DNA of 64,000 nt from Smittia aterrima. Taxonomy: Eukaryota > Arthropoda > Insecta > Diptera > Chironomidae. A program made the position numbers and the translations under genes. The notes beneath the pieces are model-generated. The model worked only from the letters and a program-made list of their open reading frames with translations, was not told where the DNA came from and made no database searches. Positions within the stretch are counted from its first letter, which is position 1; each line of letters begins with the position of its first letter. Below are positions 25,650-35,610 of this stretch, piece by piece. The stretch covers positions 8,494,854-8,558,853 of the forward strand of contig CP093830.1 in assembly GCA_033063855.1 (NCBI GenBank), in the 5' to 3' direction.

Positions 25650-27839
25650 ATGAAGTTATTAATTTTGTTTATGGCTTTGGCAGCCGTTCAATGCAGTTCA
25701 AGTGAGTTGTTATTATTTTAATATTTATTTAATATTCGTAGAAACTTGAATCGATCAAGATTGATTTGCTTTCATCAGCGAGTTTGTATCAAAAGTCTTA
25801 TCATCGCGGTGTTGCTTTGATTTCAGTGTTGCCTATTCTCAAGGTTCACGAAAAATGAAGAAGATCAAAATATTCACTTTTAATTTAAAAGCTTCATTTC
25901 TTTTGCTCCTTATCTGAAAAAACTGCAATCAAGCTTTTGAAATCATTTCTTGGAAGAGAAATTCTCAATTTTTTTTTGCGATAACCTTTGACATTTCTTT
26001 CAGTTCCAAAACAAGCTGCACCTGCTCAACTTCTTAATCTTGGGACTGGCAATAAATCAGAGATTCTCTACAATCAAAATGCTGTTCAAAATTTGTTCTT
26101 GGATCCAAAGCTTAAAGACAGAACCGTTGTTGTCTTCTCAATCATCGGAGCTTTCAGAAAAGGGAAAAGCTTTTTGATGAATTACGTCCTGCGCTACATG
26201 TACGCGAATGTAAGGATCAATCAGAAAATCTTTCAGTTCAATTTTAATAATTTTACTTCACAGTACAAATCAGTCACGAACTCTCAACTGATTAACGCTG
26301 ATGACTGGATCGGCAGTGAAAATGAACCTTTAACAGGCTTTGATTGGAAATCTGGAACACTTCGAGTCACAACTGGATTAATTTTGTGGTCAGATGTCTT
26401 TCTTTACGATTCACCTCAAGGCGAAAAGATTGCGATCTACTTAATGGACACTCAAGGCTTATTCGATCATAAAAGTTCATCAACTGACAACTCGAGAATT
26501 TTCTCATTGAGCACGATGATCTCATCGATTCAAATTCTCAACTTACATAACATTGTTCAAGAAGATCAACTGCAATATCTTCAGTTTGCGACAGAGTACG
26601 CTCGATACGCATCAGCTGATGAAGAAAAAGTTCCATTTCAAACCCTGATGATTCTCATTCGCGACTGGAACTCTCCTGAAGAATACAAATATGGAATTCG
26701 TGGTGGAAGCGCTTACCTCAACCGTTTCCTTGAGATTCACGATTATCAAACTCGAGAACTCCAATCAGTTCGAAGATATTTAAAATCTTCCTTTAACAAA
26801 ATTGATTGCTTCCTTATGCCTCATCCTGGAAGAACGGTCGCACGTGATTCAAACTACGATGGACGATGGTCGAGCATTGATGAAGATTTCCTTCAGGCAA
26901 TGCAAGACTTGTTTGCTTATATGTTTAGTCCGAAAAAAATTGTTTCAAGTCAAAAGCTTATCAACGGTGTTCCAATCAGACCAGCTGACCTTTTAATTTT
27001 CATCAACGATTACGTTGAGAGGTTCAAGAGCGACGAAATGCCTGAAGCAACTAACATATACGAATCGACATTGGACCGACAATTCAGAATTTTGATGGGA
27101 AGAAGTGTTGACATGTACGTTGATGCTGTAGCTGCTCATGACTCAGAGCTGAAAGGCGATGAGGATATTAATAATCTTCACAACAAAGCAAAAGATAAAG
27201 CGATGAATTTCTTTAATTCTGAAAAGAAGTTCGGATCTTACTCCGAAGGATTAAATTACAAGCGAGAACTTCAAGCAAAGATCGAAGAGACTTTTCAACA
27301 ATGGAAGAAAGTTTCGTCAAGTCACATTCGCTTGCTTCAAACGCAGAAAGATAAAACTGATCAACAAGTCGTTCAAGTCCAACAAGCTCAAGTTCTTGAC
27401 GATAAGGCAAAGCAAGAACTCGCGGAAGCCGTCAAACACGCAGAGGAAGCTAAGAAAGCTCTTGAACAAGCTCGTTTCGATACTGAAGAAGCAAGACGTG
27501 AAGCTAAAGAGCTTCTGGAGAAATCAATGCAAGCTGAGAAAGATCGAGCTGAAGCAATCGCAAAGGAAAACGAAACAAAGGCTTGGCTAGAGAAGATGAC
27601 GAAAGACAAGGAATTCTTTGAGACAGAGTACAATAATTATAAACAGCAAGCGCTCGCAGATGTTGGCAATACTCTCGACAATTCACAACGCCAATCTGGA
27701 CTTTCAAGTAAGAGCTTTTCACTAAAAGCAAAACATTTTTATTTAAATATTTTTTTTTTCAGATACTTTGAATTCTATCTCGTCATTCCTCACAGCCGCT
27801 ACCCCAGTCATTACTCTGATTGCTGGATTTTTCGGATGA
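25650..27839 (+). CDS. GTPase gene A: atlastin/GBP-like GTPase with signal peptide and coiled-coil tail
   Basis: Four exons: 25650-25701, 26004-26209, 26264-27707 and 27763-27839. The protein has 592 residues. Residues 1-17 (MKLLILFMALAAVQCSS) are a signal peptide encoded by exon 1. An in-frame TAA precedes the ATG at 25632, and the next methionine comes after the P-loop, so no alternative start gives a complete GTPase. The domain has P-loop GAFRKGKS (66-73), switch threonine in RVTTG (120-124), DTQG (148-151) and RD (219-220), all atlastin-like, so GTP hydrolysis is likely. A helical middle region follows, then a charged coiled coil (about 440-560). The last 21 residues are hydrophobic (572-592) with no polar tail. 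True atlastins have two membrane helices instead. AATAAA lies at 27877. The protein is predicted to be lumenal or extracellular; its function is unknown. Confidence 0.92.
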
Positions 27840-27942
27840 TTTCATTTATAGATAAAAATTTATTATCGATAAGAAAAATAAACCAAAAGAATTCTGAGAA
27901 AATAAAACTTCTTATCAAATATGCAAAAAAAAATGTTTCCGC

Positions 27943-28060
27943 GGTGATCCCCTGACGCTGCGATAAGCGCATAGTACGAAATAAAAACCACGCTCTCGAG
28001 ATTTTATTCTCAATCTCGAAAAATATTTCTACTGATGCTCGCTGGAGTTTCATTTCAGTT
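27943..28060 (+). promoter_or_regulatory. Upstream region of GTPase gene B: copy 2 of the shared segment, kB-like site and initiator
   Basis: A reverse-strand kB-like sequence (GGGGATCACC, 9 of 10 positions) lies at 27943-27952. The duplicated segment, including the identical 17-nt block, is at 27953-28030 (block at 28001-28017). A TCAGTT initiator follows at 28055-28060, with its A at 28057. Only a weak TATA-like AAATATTT is present near 28021. The predicted 5' UTR is about 40 nt. Confidence 0.5.
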
Positions 28061-28096
28061 TGTTTTCGTCGGTCATTGAGTTAAGTGTCGTGAGCG

Positions 28097-30025
28097 ATGA
28101 AGATCATCTTCGTATTACATTTTGTTTTCTTTTTTGCTCAACATGAAGTGCGCGGTCAAGGTCAATCGTCAGGCTCCGCGAAATCATCGCAATCAGTAAC
28201 TACAGACTTCTCGGAACCTGGACCAATTCAACTGCTCGACTTCACTTCTGGCCAAAATAATACTGTCATATTAACGAAGGGATCACTGGAGAAACTTTTC
28301 CTTGATCCGAATGTCTTAGATCGTGAAGTTGTTGTGATTTCAATTGCTGGAGCTCTTCGCAGAGGAAAAAGCTTTTTGCTGAACTACATGCTCCGCTACT
28401 TGTATGCAAATGTGAGTTAAAATTCTTTTTATTTCTTTCTAATTATTAAATTTTTACTTAAGTACAAATCAGTGTCGTATCCGAGTAAAACAATCAAAAG
28501 AAATGAAGGCGACGATTGGTTGGGAAGTGGAGATGAACCATTGAAAGGCTTTCCTTGGAAGTCAAGTACAAAACGAGAAACGGTTGGAATTGTTTTCTGG
28601 TCAGACATTTTTCTTCACGAGTCTCAAAATGGTAGAAGGATCGCGATTTATTTGATGGATACTCAAGGCTTATTCGATCACTCGAGCACGCCGACTGATA
28701 ACATCAGAATATTCTCACTAAGCGCTCTCATCTCTTCAGTTCAAATGATGAATATCTACAACATGATCACCGAAAGTGATTTGGAGTATTTGCAGGTAAA
28801 ACTTCAGTGAATTCTTTATCACTCGCATTAACATTTTTTTTGTTTTAAGTTCGCAACAGAGATCGCTCGGTTTAGTGCAATTGATCCAAATTCAGACGCC
28901 AAACCTTTTCAAAGACTAATGTTTGTGATTCGCGATTGGAATTCTCCGGCCGACTACAGTTTCGGACTTCAAGGAGGAAATGATTTCATTAAAAAGTTTT
29001 TAACTGTTAAAGACTCTCACATTGAAAAGTTGAGAACTGTTCGCGAATATTTGCATAACGGTTATGATAAAATCGGCGGCTTCCTCATGCCTTACCCAGG
29101 AAAATCTGTTGCAATTAATTCATCATTTGATGGTCATTGGTCAGCAATCGAAGAAGATTTTGTCGATACTTTGAAGGAGCTAATGCCAGCAATTTTGAAT
29201 CCAGCGAACTTTACAGTGAAGACAGTCAACGGTGCTGCCATCAAAGCCTTCGAGTTATCCGTTTACATTAAGCAATACGTTGAGCTATTCAAAGAAGAGA
29301 ACCTGCCAGAAGCTAAAAGCATCTACGAATCTACTCTGGACAATCAATTCCAAATCTTAATGGGAAAATCTGTCGAAGTTTATCTTCAATCGGTCTCGTT
29401 CTATCAAAATAAAATTGAGGAGGAACTTGAAATTGATCGTTTACATCAAATATCAAAGAATTTATCGATGAAGTTCTTCGATGACGAGAAGAAGTTTGGG
29501 ACAGAAGAAGAAAGATTGACTTACCGCAAACAGCTTGATGAAAGCATCGAGAAAGCAGGAAAGGAATGGATGCCGATCGCTCTTGAGTTCCTCTCAAAAA
29601 TTGGAGCGGAACAAGAAAAAACTAACAAACAAAAAAAACTTGCAATTGCTGCTGAGAAACGTGAACAAGCTGCGAAGGACGAAGCTGAAGTCGCTGATGA
29701 AACTTACCTGGAGCTTAAGCAAAAACTCGCACAAGCCAAATATGACTCAATAGAATCAAGGAGAGAAGCAGAAAACATTCGAAAGAAGTTTGTGGAAGCT
29801 GAAGAACAAAGAAAGCTTGCATTGCAAAGAGAACAAGATGCCAAAGCTTATTACGTGGAAATGCAACGAAGAGCTGAACACTACGCACAACTTTTATTAG
29901 AAGAGAGACAAAAAAAGCAGCAGCGTATTGATGAGAGTGTTCAATCGGTTAGGAAGAAGTCTGGCGTCTTGCAGTTTTTCGAATCTTTCGCGGTAGGATT
30001 TTTAAAACTCATTGGACTTTATTAA
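28097..30025 (+). CDS. GTPase gene B: atlastin/GBP-like GTPase with signal peptide and coiled-coil tail
   Basis: Three exons: 28097-28411, 28463-28795 and 28850-30025, with introns of 51 and 54 nt. The protein has 607 residues. Residues 1-20 form a signal peptide (MKIIFVLHFVFFFAQHEVRG), followed by a Ser/Gln-rich linker. An in-frame TGA two codons before the ATG and the lack of another methionine before the P-loop fix this start. Motifs: P-loop GALRRGKS (85-92), RETVG (143-147), DTQG (171-174) and RD (244-245). A helical middle region and a coiled coil follow. The last 19 residues (589-607) form an amphipathic or hydrophobic helix after RKKSG. A tandem paralogue of gene A, it shares the first GTPase-domain intron but has an extra intron at the EYLQ/FATE junction. 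AATAAA lies at 30057, and its 3' end converges on gene C. Predicted lumenal or secreted; partner and substrate other than GTP are unknown. Confidence 0.92.
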
Positions 30026-30038
30026 AACGGTTTCAAAC

Positions 30039-30062
30039 TTTATTTAATTCATTGAAAATAAA
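30039..30062. terminator. Interleaved polyadenylation signals of convergent genes B and C
   Basis: On the + strand AATAAA lies at 30057-30062, 32 nt after the gene B stop. On the - strand AATAAA lies at 30044-30039, 46 nt after the gene C stop. Cleavage 10-30 nt beyond each signal would make the two transcripts overlap at their 3' ends. Confidence 0.65.
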
Positions 30063-30089
30063 TTAACATTTTACAGGCCGCGAATTGTT

Positions 30090-31773
30090 TTACATCATGG
30101 AGCACTTCTTCTTACGTTTCTTGTGACGAGCTCTTTCAGCCTCAGCAGCACGTTGAGCTTCAGCAGCTCGTTCAGCTTCGATCCTTTGCTGTTCTGCAAC
30201 TTCTCTTTGTCGTTGTTCTTCCGCAAGTCGTTGTCTTTCTTGTTCAGCCTGCACTGCCAATTGTTGTTGATGAAGAATCTCTCGTTGACGAGCAGCTTCC
30301 GCTTCTCTTGCTTGAGCTTCACGTTGCAGTTGTGCTATTCTTTCTTGAGCAACTCTTGCCTCTTCTGCTCGCTGCAGTCGAAGTCTTTCAGCTTCACGAG
30401 CAGCAGCTTCTGCTCGATTTCTCTCCTCACGAACTCTCAAAATTCCAGCCAACGCTAAAGCTTTCCATTCAACGGAATCGTCTTTCATCTTCTTATCCAA
30501 AATATTTCGATACTTCGCGATGTGCGCATCAGTTCCCATTTTCCTTTCAGCATTGTAAGCAGCAAAAGCAGTTTCTCTCGAAGAATTGAAAACTTGTTCA
30601 ATTCCATTCTCATCTACGATCGCATTCTTTCCGTTGTTCACATTGCTCTTGTAAACGTCATAACACCTTGAAACAACACCCGTCATGAACTTATCAATGG
30701 TGGTTTCATAAATCGACTGCGGTTGGACTGAGCTTCCCGCTCGATACAGAGAAATGTATTGTTGGAAATATTCATTCGCTTGTCCTGCGGTCATTTCAAC
30801 ATTGTTGATCTTCTTAGTGACGAGATGTTCAGGTTTTAAAAGAGCTTCGATTAAACCTTTCAGTCCATCACGGAACTCATCGTCCATCAACGCCCAACGA
30901 CCATCGTAGGTTGAATCTCTCGCGACACTTTTTCCAGGATACGGCAACAAACAGCAAAACAAATGATCGAAAGACGATTTGATAAAGTTTCGAACGGATT
31001 TCAAGTCTTCTTGTTGAGTTGGTTTGACGATGAGAAGATTGTCGAGATACTTTTGACCGCCTTCAATACCAAAAGGATATTCGTCAGGATTATTCCAATC
31101 TCTGAGAAGGAACAAGAAGCCTTGGAATGGTTTGAAGTTTTGACTTCCTCCGCCAGTATTAAACTTTGCGAACTCAGTCGCGAATTGAAGATACTGCAGA
31201 TGATCTTCCTGAATCAAGCCATGTAAGTTAAGGATTTGAACGGAAGCCAATAAAGTGCTGAGCGAAAAGATTTTAGAGTTGTCTGCTGTTGAAGTTTGAT
31301 TGTCGAAGAGACCTTGAGTGTCAATCACGAGAATTGCAATCTTTTCTCCGTTCGGCTTATCATAAAGAAAGACATCTGACCAAAAGATAATTCCAGTTGT
31401 TTCACGTTGAGTTCCCGCTCGCCACGAGAATCCACTCAAAGGCGCATCTGCAGTTCCGTACCAAGTCTCACGGGCATTTAGGGGATTTCCCGGATATTTA
31501 ATCGATTTGTACTAAAGAAAAAAGTTAAATGAAATGATTGAAATTAAACGCGAAAGGTAAACTTACGTTTCCATACAAATATCTCAAGCAATAATCCAAG
31601 AAGAAACTTTTGCCCTTTCGAAACGCTCCGACGATCGACAACAACACAACTTTTCGATCTTTCACTTGAGGATGAAGCAAAAGCTCGTCGAGTTTTCCTT
31701 TATTGAATTCCAAGTTGGCTGAGTCATTAAACTTAATTATGCTCAGCGGTTCTCCGTAAGGGTGTTTCGACAT
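30090..31773 (-). CDS. GTPase gene C: cytosolic atlastin/GBP-like GTPase with coiled coil and CaaX box
   Basis: Two exons on the - strand, 31773-31567 and 31511-30090, with a 55-nt intron at the position shared with A and B (after the LRYLYGN motif). The protein has 542 residues. ATG at 31773 gives MSKHPYGEPLSIIKF, which aligns with the start of atlastins; there is no signal peptide. Motifs: P-loop GAFRKGKS (49-56), RETTG (105-109), DTQG (133-136) and RD (206-207). A helical region follows, then about 115 residues very rich in Arg, Glu, Gln and Ala, predicted as a coiled coil or single charged helix. The end is KKRKKK followed by CSMM, a CaaX box (Met at X favours farnesylation) with a polybasic stretch, so attachment to the cytosolic face of membranes is expected. 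This mirrors prenylated vertebrate GBPs. No atlastin-type membrane hairpin is present. Confidence 0.93.
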
Positions 31774-31809
31774 TTTGATAAACTCTTTAGCAATCAACGA
31801 TTTGATTTA

Positions 31810-31864
31810 AACTGAGCAAATTAAAAGATATTTCCGATATTTATACAAAGTAACGAGGAATCCC
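31810..31864 (-). promoter_or_regulatory. Promoter of GTPase gene C: TATA box, initiator and kB-like site
   Basis: On the - strand TATAAATA covers 31845-31838, and a TCAGTT initiator lies at 31815-31810 with its A at 31813, 32 nt downstream. A kB-like GGGATTCCTC (9 of 10 positions) at 31864-31855 sits just upstream of the TATA box. The predicted 5' UTR is about 40 nt. Confidence 0.6.
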
Positions 31865-31869
31865 AAGTC

Positions 31870-34304
31870 TCAAAAAAAACATTTTGAGGTTTGCGTGACC
31901 ACAAAAATATTTTTTTTTGTTTCAATTTGAACGCATGACGAGAATTTCCACGAATCGAGGAGTCTCCTGCAAAATATTTCTTTAAAGTCTTGAAAACGAA
32001 GTCACACCTGCAACTCAATCTATCTCACTCTCCATCATCGAGATTAACATCAGCATTCTGATTTATTCAATTAAAACAAGTTGAAAGTTACAAATTGAAA
32101 AGGTTTTTTGATAAAATCTCTCAACAAGCAATTGTTATGTTGCCAACCTGGAGTCTGCAGCCTTTGTTAGATTATGCAACTGTGATAAACGAAAAATTAC
32201 TTCCCTTGGATTTAAATTGGTAATTTCAGGTCCGACTCTTCTCTCCCCCCGAAAACATTTGAATCTGTTGACCTCAGCACTAAATCAAAGCTCACCATTT
32301 ATCAAATTTTCCAATTAATCGAACATGCTGTTGTTAGATGCGATTTGCTGCAACAGATTCCTCACCGAAACTGCATCGTTCAAAACAAATGAGAAGTTAC
32401 AAAGTCAAGTTACGGACAAAGCACTCGGAATTGAATAAATTTATCAATTTTAACTTGACAAATGGGCCTGGGCTTCTGCTCAGAGGAGGAAATTTCTATA
32501 TTTGCATTGCGTAATATTTGCATGATATTTATAATTCAACAAACCAATTCATTGTTCTCCAGCTAAGCAGACGAGAGGAGAATGCAATTTATTATCGAAA
32601 ATAATAAATTCGATTCAATTTTGATTCTGCTTGAGAGAAGTGGGCGGAGATTGATAAATTGCAGAAATCGAATACCAACTGACCACAAATAATTGTTTTA
32701 GATTTCTGGTCTCGAGTGAAATATGCGACAAGTCTCTGTGAGTCCTTGCTTTGGCAGTGAGTGAAAGAGAGAAAAGAAAAGAAGAATATTCCGATCGTAA
32801 ACAGCAAATGCATCATGTGAACGCAAAGAAAGCAATAAAACTCTGACTCGTCGCCTTCTTCTGGTTCCATAAAACGAAAAGCTCATAAAATTCTAATAAA
32901 ACTAAACAAATTATCGGTGGCAAGAAGAGAATGTTGACGAGAAGATGTCGTTCATTATTCAATATTAATAAAAAAAGGCAAAACTCCCTCACAAAAATCA
33001 GCTTTTTATATCGCGTGTCATGGTTTGATAAAATCATTTATGTCGTAAAAATCTACGGTTTCGTGAATGGGGAAGATTTTACGACTGCAACTATGAATTA
33101 CTTAATAACGATGCTCAATGCATTAAATATTGAATGGGGAGAGAGACATAAAACTTCTTATGCAATTTCGAGATCTTAAAGTTGTCGAGGAAATTGAATT
33201 TAAAGTTCAGAAATAATCCAAAACATTAAACTTCCTCGTGTCCAATTTAATGCTCGATTGCCGATTTGTCATTCGGCTAAGGAACCTCATCAACTTCACT
33301 TTCGGATTGTTTCCGATTCATCAAACTAAATGATGATCTCGCCTCGATGTCGAACAAACTAAATCGACGACAGAATATTATCGTTCAAATTGTTACGACA
33401 CCAATTTGTAGCAATCGAAGGATTTAGTCGAAAGGCCAAAGGGAAAAAAAGTTTTATCAAATGATCTCATTCAATCTTATCTGATTGACTTCGAGGGAAG
33501 TTTCCCAAAATAAAAAAGTTGTTTTTATTTTCTTTACATGCTGGACAACCCCTTCACATACGAAGAAGCAAACCCTTTTCGATAATTCGAGGGTGGAGAA
33601 AATCCTTTTTGGTCGGCCTCTTGGGACAATCAAAGCATATTGACTAGAACAGCAAAGATAAGCTTGTTGTTGCCTTGAAGTGTTTAATAAAGTTAATAAC
33701 TTGATTTTCTTTGTAAAGTTTGAAGGGATTTTCTGGCAAATTCGCACGAGAAATTCTGTTGCACTCTGAAGACTTTAAGGAGATATCTCTCCTCTGGCTT
33801 GTAAACTGATTCAATTTTAATTGATGATACCTGTCATACAACCTGTCATGAAACATCTTCAGGCATGTTCAGGGAAACAAGAAGAATCATCTCATCGTGG
33901 AAAAAGCTCAACAAACACTTCACTATCTTCATCCATTGCAATGCGAGAGCTCTCAAAACGAAGGGAATCTCCAGCAAAAAAAAAATCATTAGCCTTTGCG
34001 AAGCTTCCTTTGACTTCGAACGAGAAAAGTTTGCTTTTCCTTTCACGCTGCAGGACAAAATCAAGTGTTAGTTTTGTTATTGAGAACGTTGGATTGAGAA
34101 ATGAAAGCAACAAACATGTAAATTGACTCTTCATGGAAAAGCGAGGAGGAAAATTTCTCGAGAGCTGCTCGACATGAAAAACTTTTCCAACGGAGAAAAT
34201 CTAAAAATAAACAAGTCAAGACATAAAAAAAGCCATTCAAGTTAAGTTTGCAACCTGAAAGTTCACAATGTAGAGAACTCCAAAAAGTTATTTCATTAAA
34301 ATGT
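31870..34304. other. Intergenic region, no supportable gene
   Basis: Short frames at 32592-33856 on both strands have chance-like composition and no splice logic. No repeat was recognised here. Confidence 0.5.
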
Positions 34305-34306
34305 TA

Positions 34307-35211
34307 GAGCGTTCTATGTATCACCGACATATAATGTATCATCGACATATTTAGAAGGGTTCTACAATTTTCTGAAAATATATTGAATTAGTTTGAAAAC
34401 TTTCAACTTTGTATTTTTTTCCTGGTAAACTGATAGTTCTTCTAACCAAATTGATAAACCGAATTTCACAAATGGTTTCACGGAAGTCAGAATGAATTTT
34501 CAAAATTAGACTTTTGTTTTCCGCAGCAAAAGAAGAAAAAAACAGTGTTTTTCCGTCACGGTTTTTTCATTGTGAGAGAACAATGAAGTAACAACTTTGA
34601 TATAATTTGATTCCTTATTCATCAGAGAACGTTGTCATGACTTTTATTTTGCAACTTTATAAAGTTAATTAGCACTTATAATGATTTCTTGCTCATCGCC
34701 ATAAAAAAATGTTTCATCGACATACTTTTGAAACAAGAAAAAGTCGGTTACGAAAAAAACTTGGCAAAACTTAGCAACTTGGCTATTCACTTTCGAGCTT
34801 TCACTTTGCTTTGTTTTTGCTTTTGCCATCACTAACTACCGATTTTAAGTTTCACTAAACACTAACATCGCGAATTCACTTTAATTTTTCTTAGTTTAAT
34901 CCTGAGTTGATAATTTTTTATCGCAGTAAAAATAAACCGACAAAAAAAATTTGAAAAGATTTGCCCAGTTTTCCCATAGTCGATGAAACATTAGAATATG
35001 TCGAATTTATGTCGAAGAATCGATGTGTTACGTTTAGTTAATTTGCGGTGGTCGCGAAAGAGATTAATTTTTTTTAACAGCTGATTCTAATTCACAAGAC
35101 TTCAAGCATTTTTTTAAATGTTAAATCCCCAAAATATTCCATCTACAGCACAAGCTATTCGACGTCAAAGTTGAGAATTGAAAATTTATGTCGGTGATAC
35201 ATAGAACGCTC
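34307..35211. mobile_element. Non-autonomous Tc1/mariner-like DNA transposon (MITE), 905 bp
   Basis: Perfect 25-bp terminal inverted repeats, GAGCGTTCTATGTATCACCG plus ACATA at 34307-34331 and its exact reverse complement at 35187-35211. Both ends are flanked by TA (34305-34306 and 35212-35213), the target-site duplication typical of the Tc1/mariner superfamily. No transposase-sized open frame lies inside, so the element cannot move without a transposase from elsewhere. A second, near-identical copy of the end motif (ATGTATCATCGACATAT) directly follows the 5' repeat. Related motifs occur inside at 34709-34724 and, inverted, at 34981-34992. These look like subterminal transposase-binding sites. 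Perfect ends suggest fairly recent mobility. The superfamily is inferred from the TA duplication and repeat length only. Confidence 0.85.
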
Positions 35212-35610
35212 TATTCAATTGTGTCCACTGCAAAGCATTCAATAATATTACACGAAAATAGACATCGAGTGACAATGGACAAACTCAAACTCTAAGTCGA
35301 GGGTTGGGAAAACATCGGAAAAGTAAATATTTACCGAGTCATGAAGGATCGCCCTGTAATAGGAAATGATACTCGTTCATTGTTCAAGACATCACTGTGA
35401 ATGAAAGGATGAATGTTTGAATACTATTATTTCAATTTCAATATTTATTCTTTTATTCAAAACATGGCAAAAAAGAAGTGAAACCGAAAACAAACAAGAA
35501 GCTCAAGAGCAGTCATTAGTTTGCTGCGAGACATTGGCGATGTATCTGAGAGTTTCATCGTTCATCCTCTCGTGGTTAGGGAAGTTGACATTTCCTGAAT
35601 AGCCGATGGC

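Noticed and set aside
27388..27731. Antisense frames rich in Ser/Ala/Arg inside gene A
   Set aside because: Mirror of the Glu/Ala/Lys-rich coiled coil of gene A on the other strand.
27840..27955. Extension of gene A through its last intron to a later stop
   Set aside because: A continuous frame exists, but good GT-AG signals at 27708 and 27762 with a poly-T tract give a proper last exon ending at 27839.
30123..30589. Ser/Phe/Leu-rich + strand frames opposite gene C
   Set aside because: Antisense of the Arg/Glu/Gln-rich coiled-coil codons of gene C.
31774..31797. Eight-residue N-terminal extension of gene C
   Set aside because: It would need a TTG start; the ATG at 31773 aligns with atlastin N-termini.
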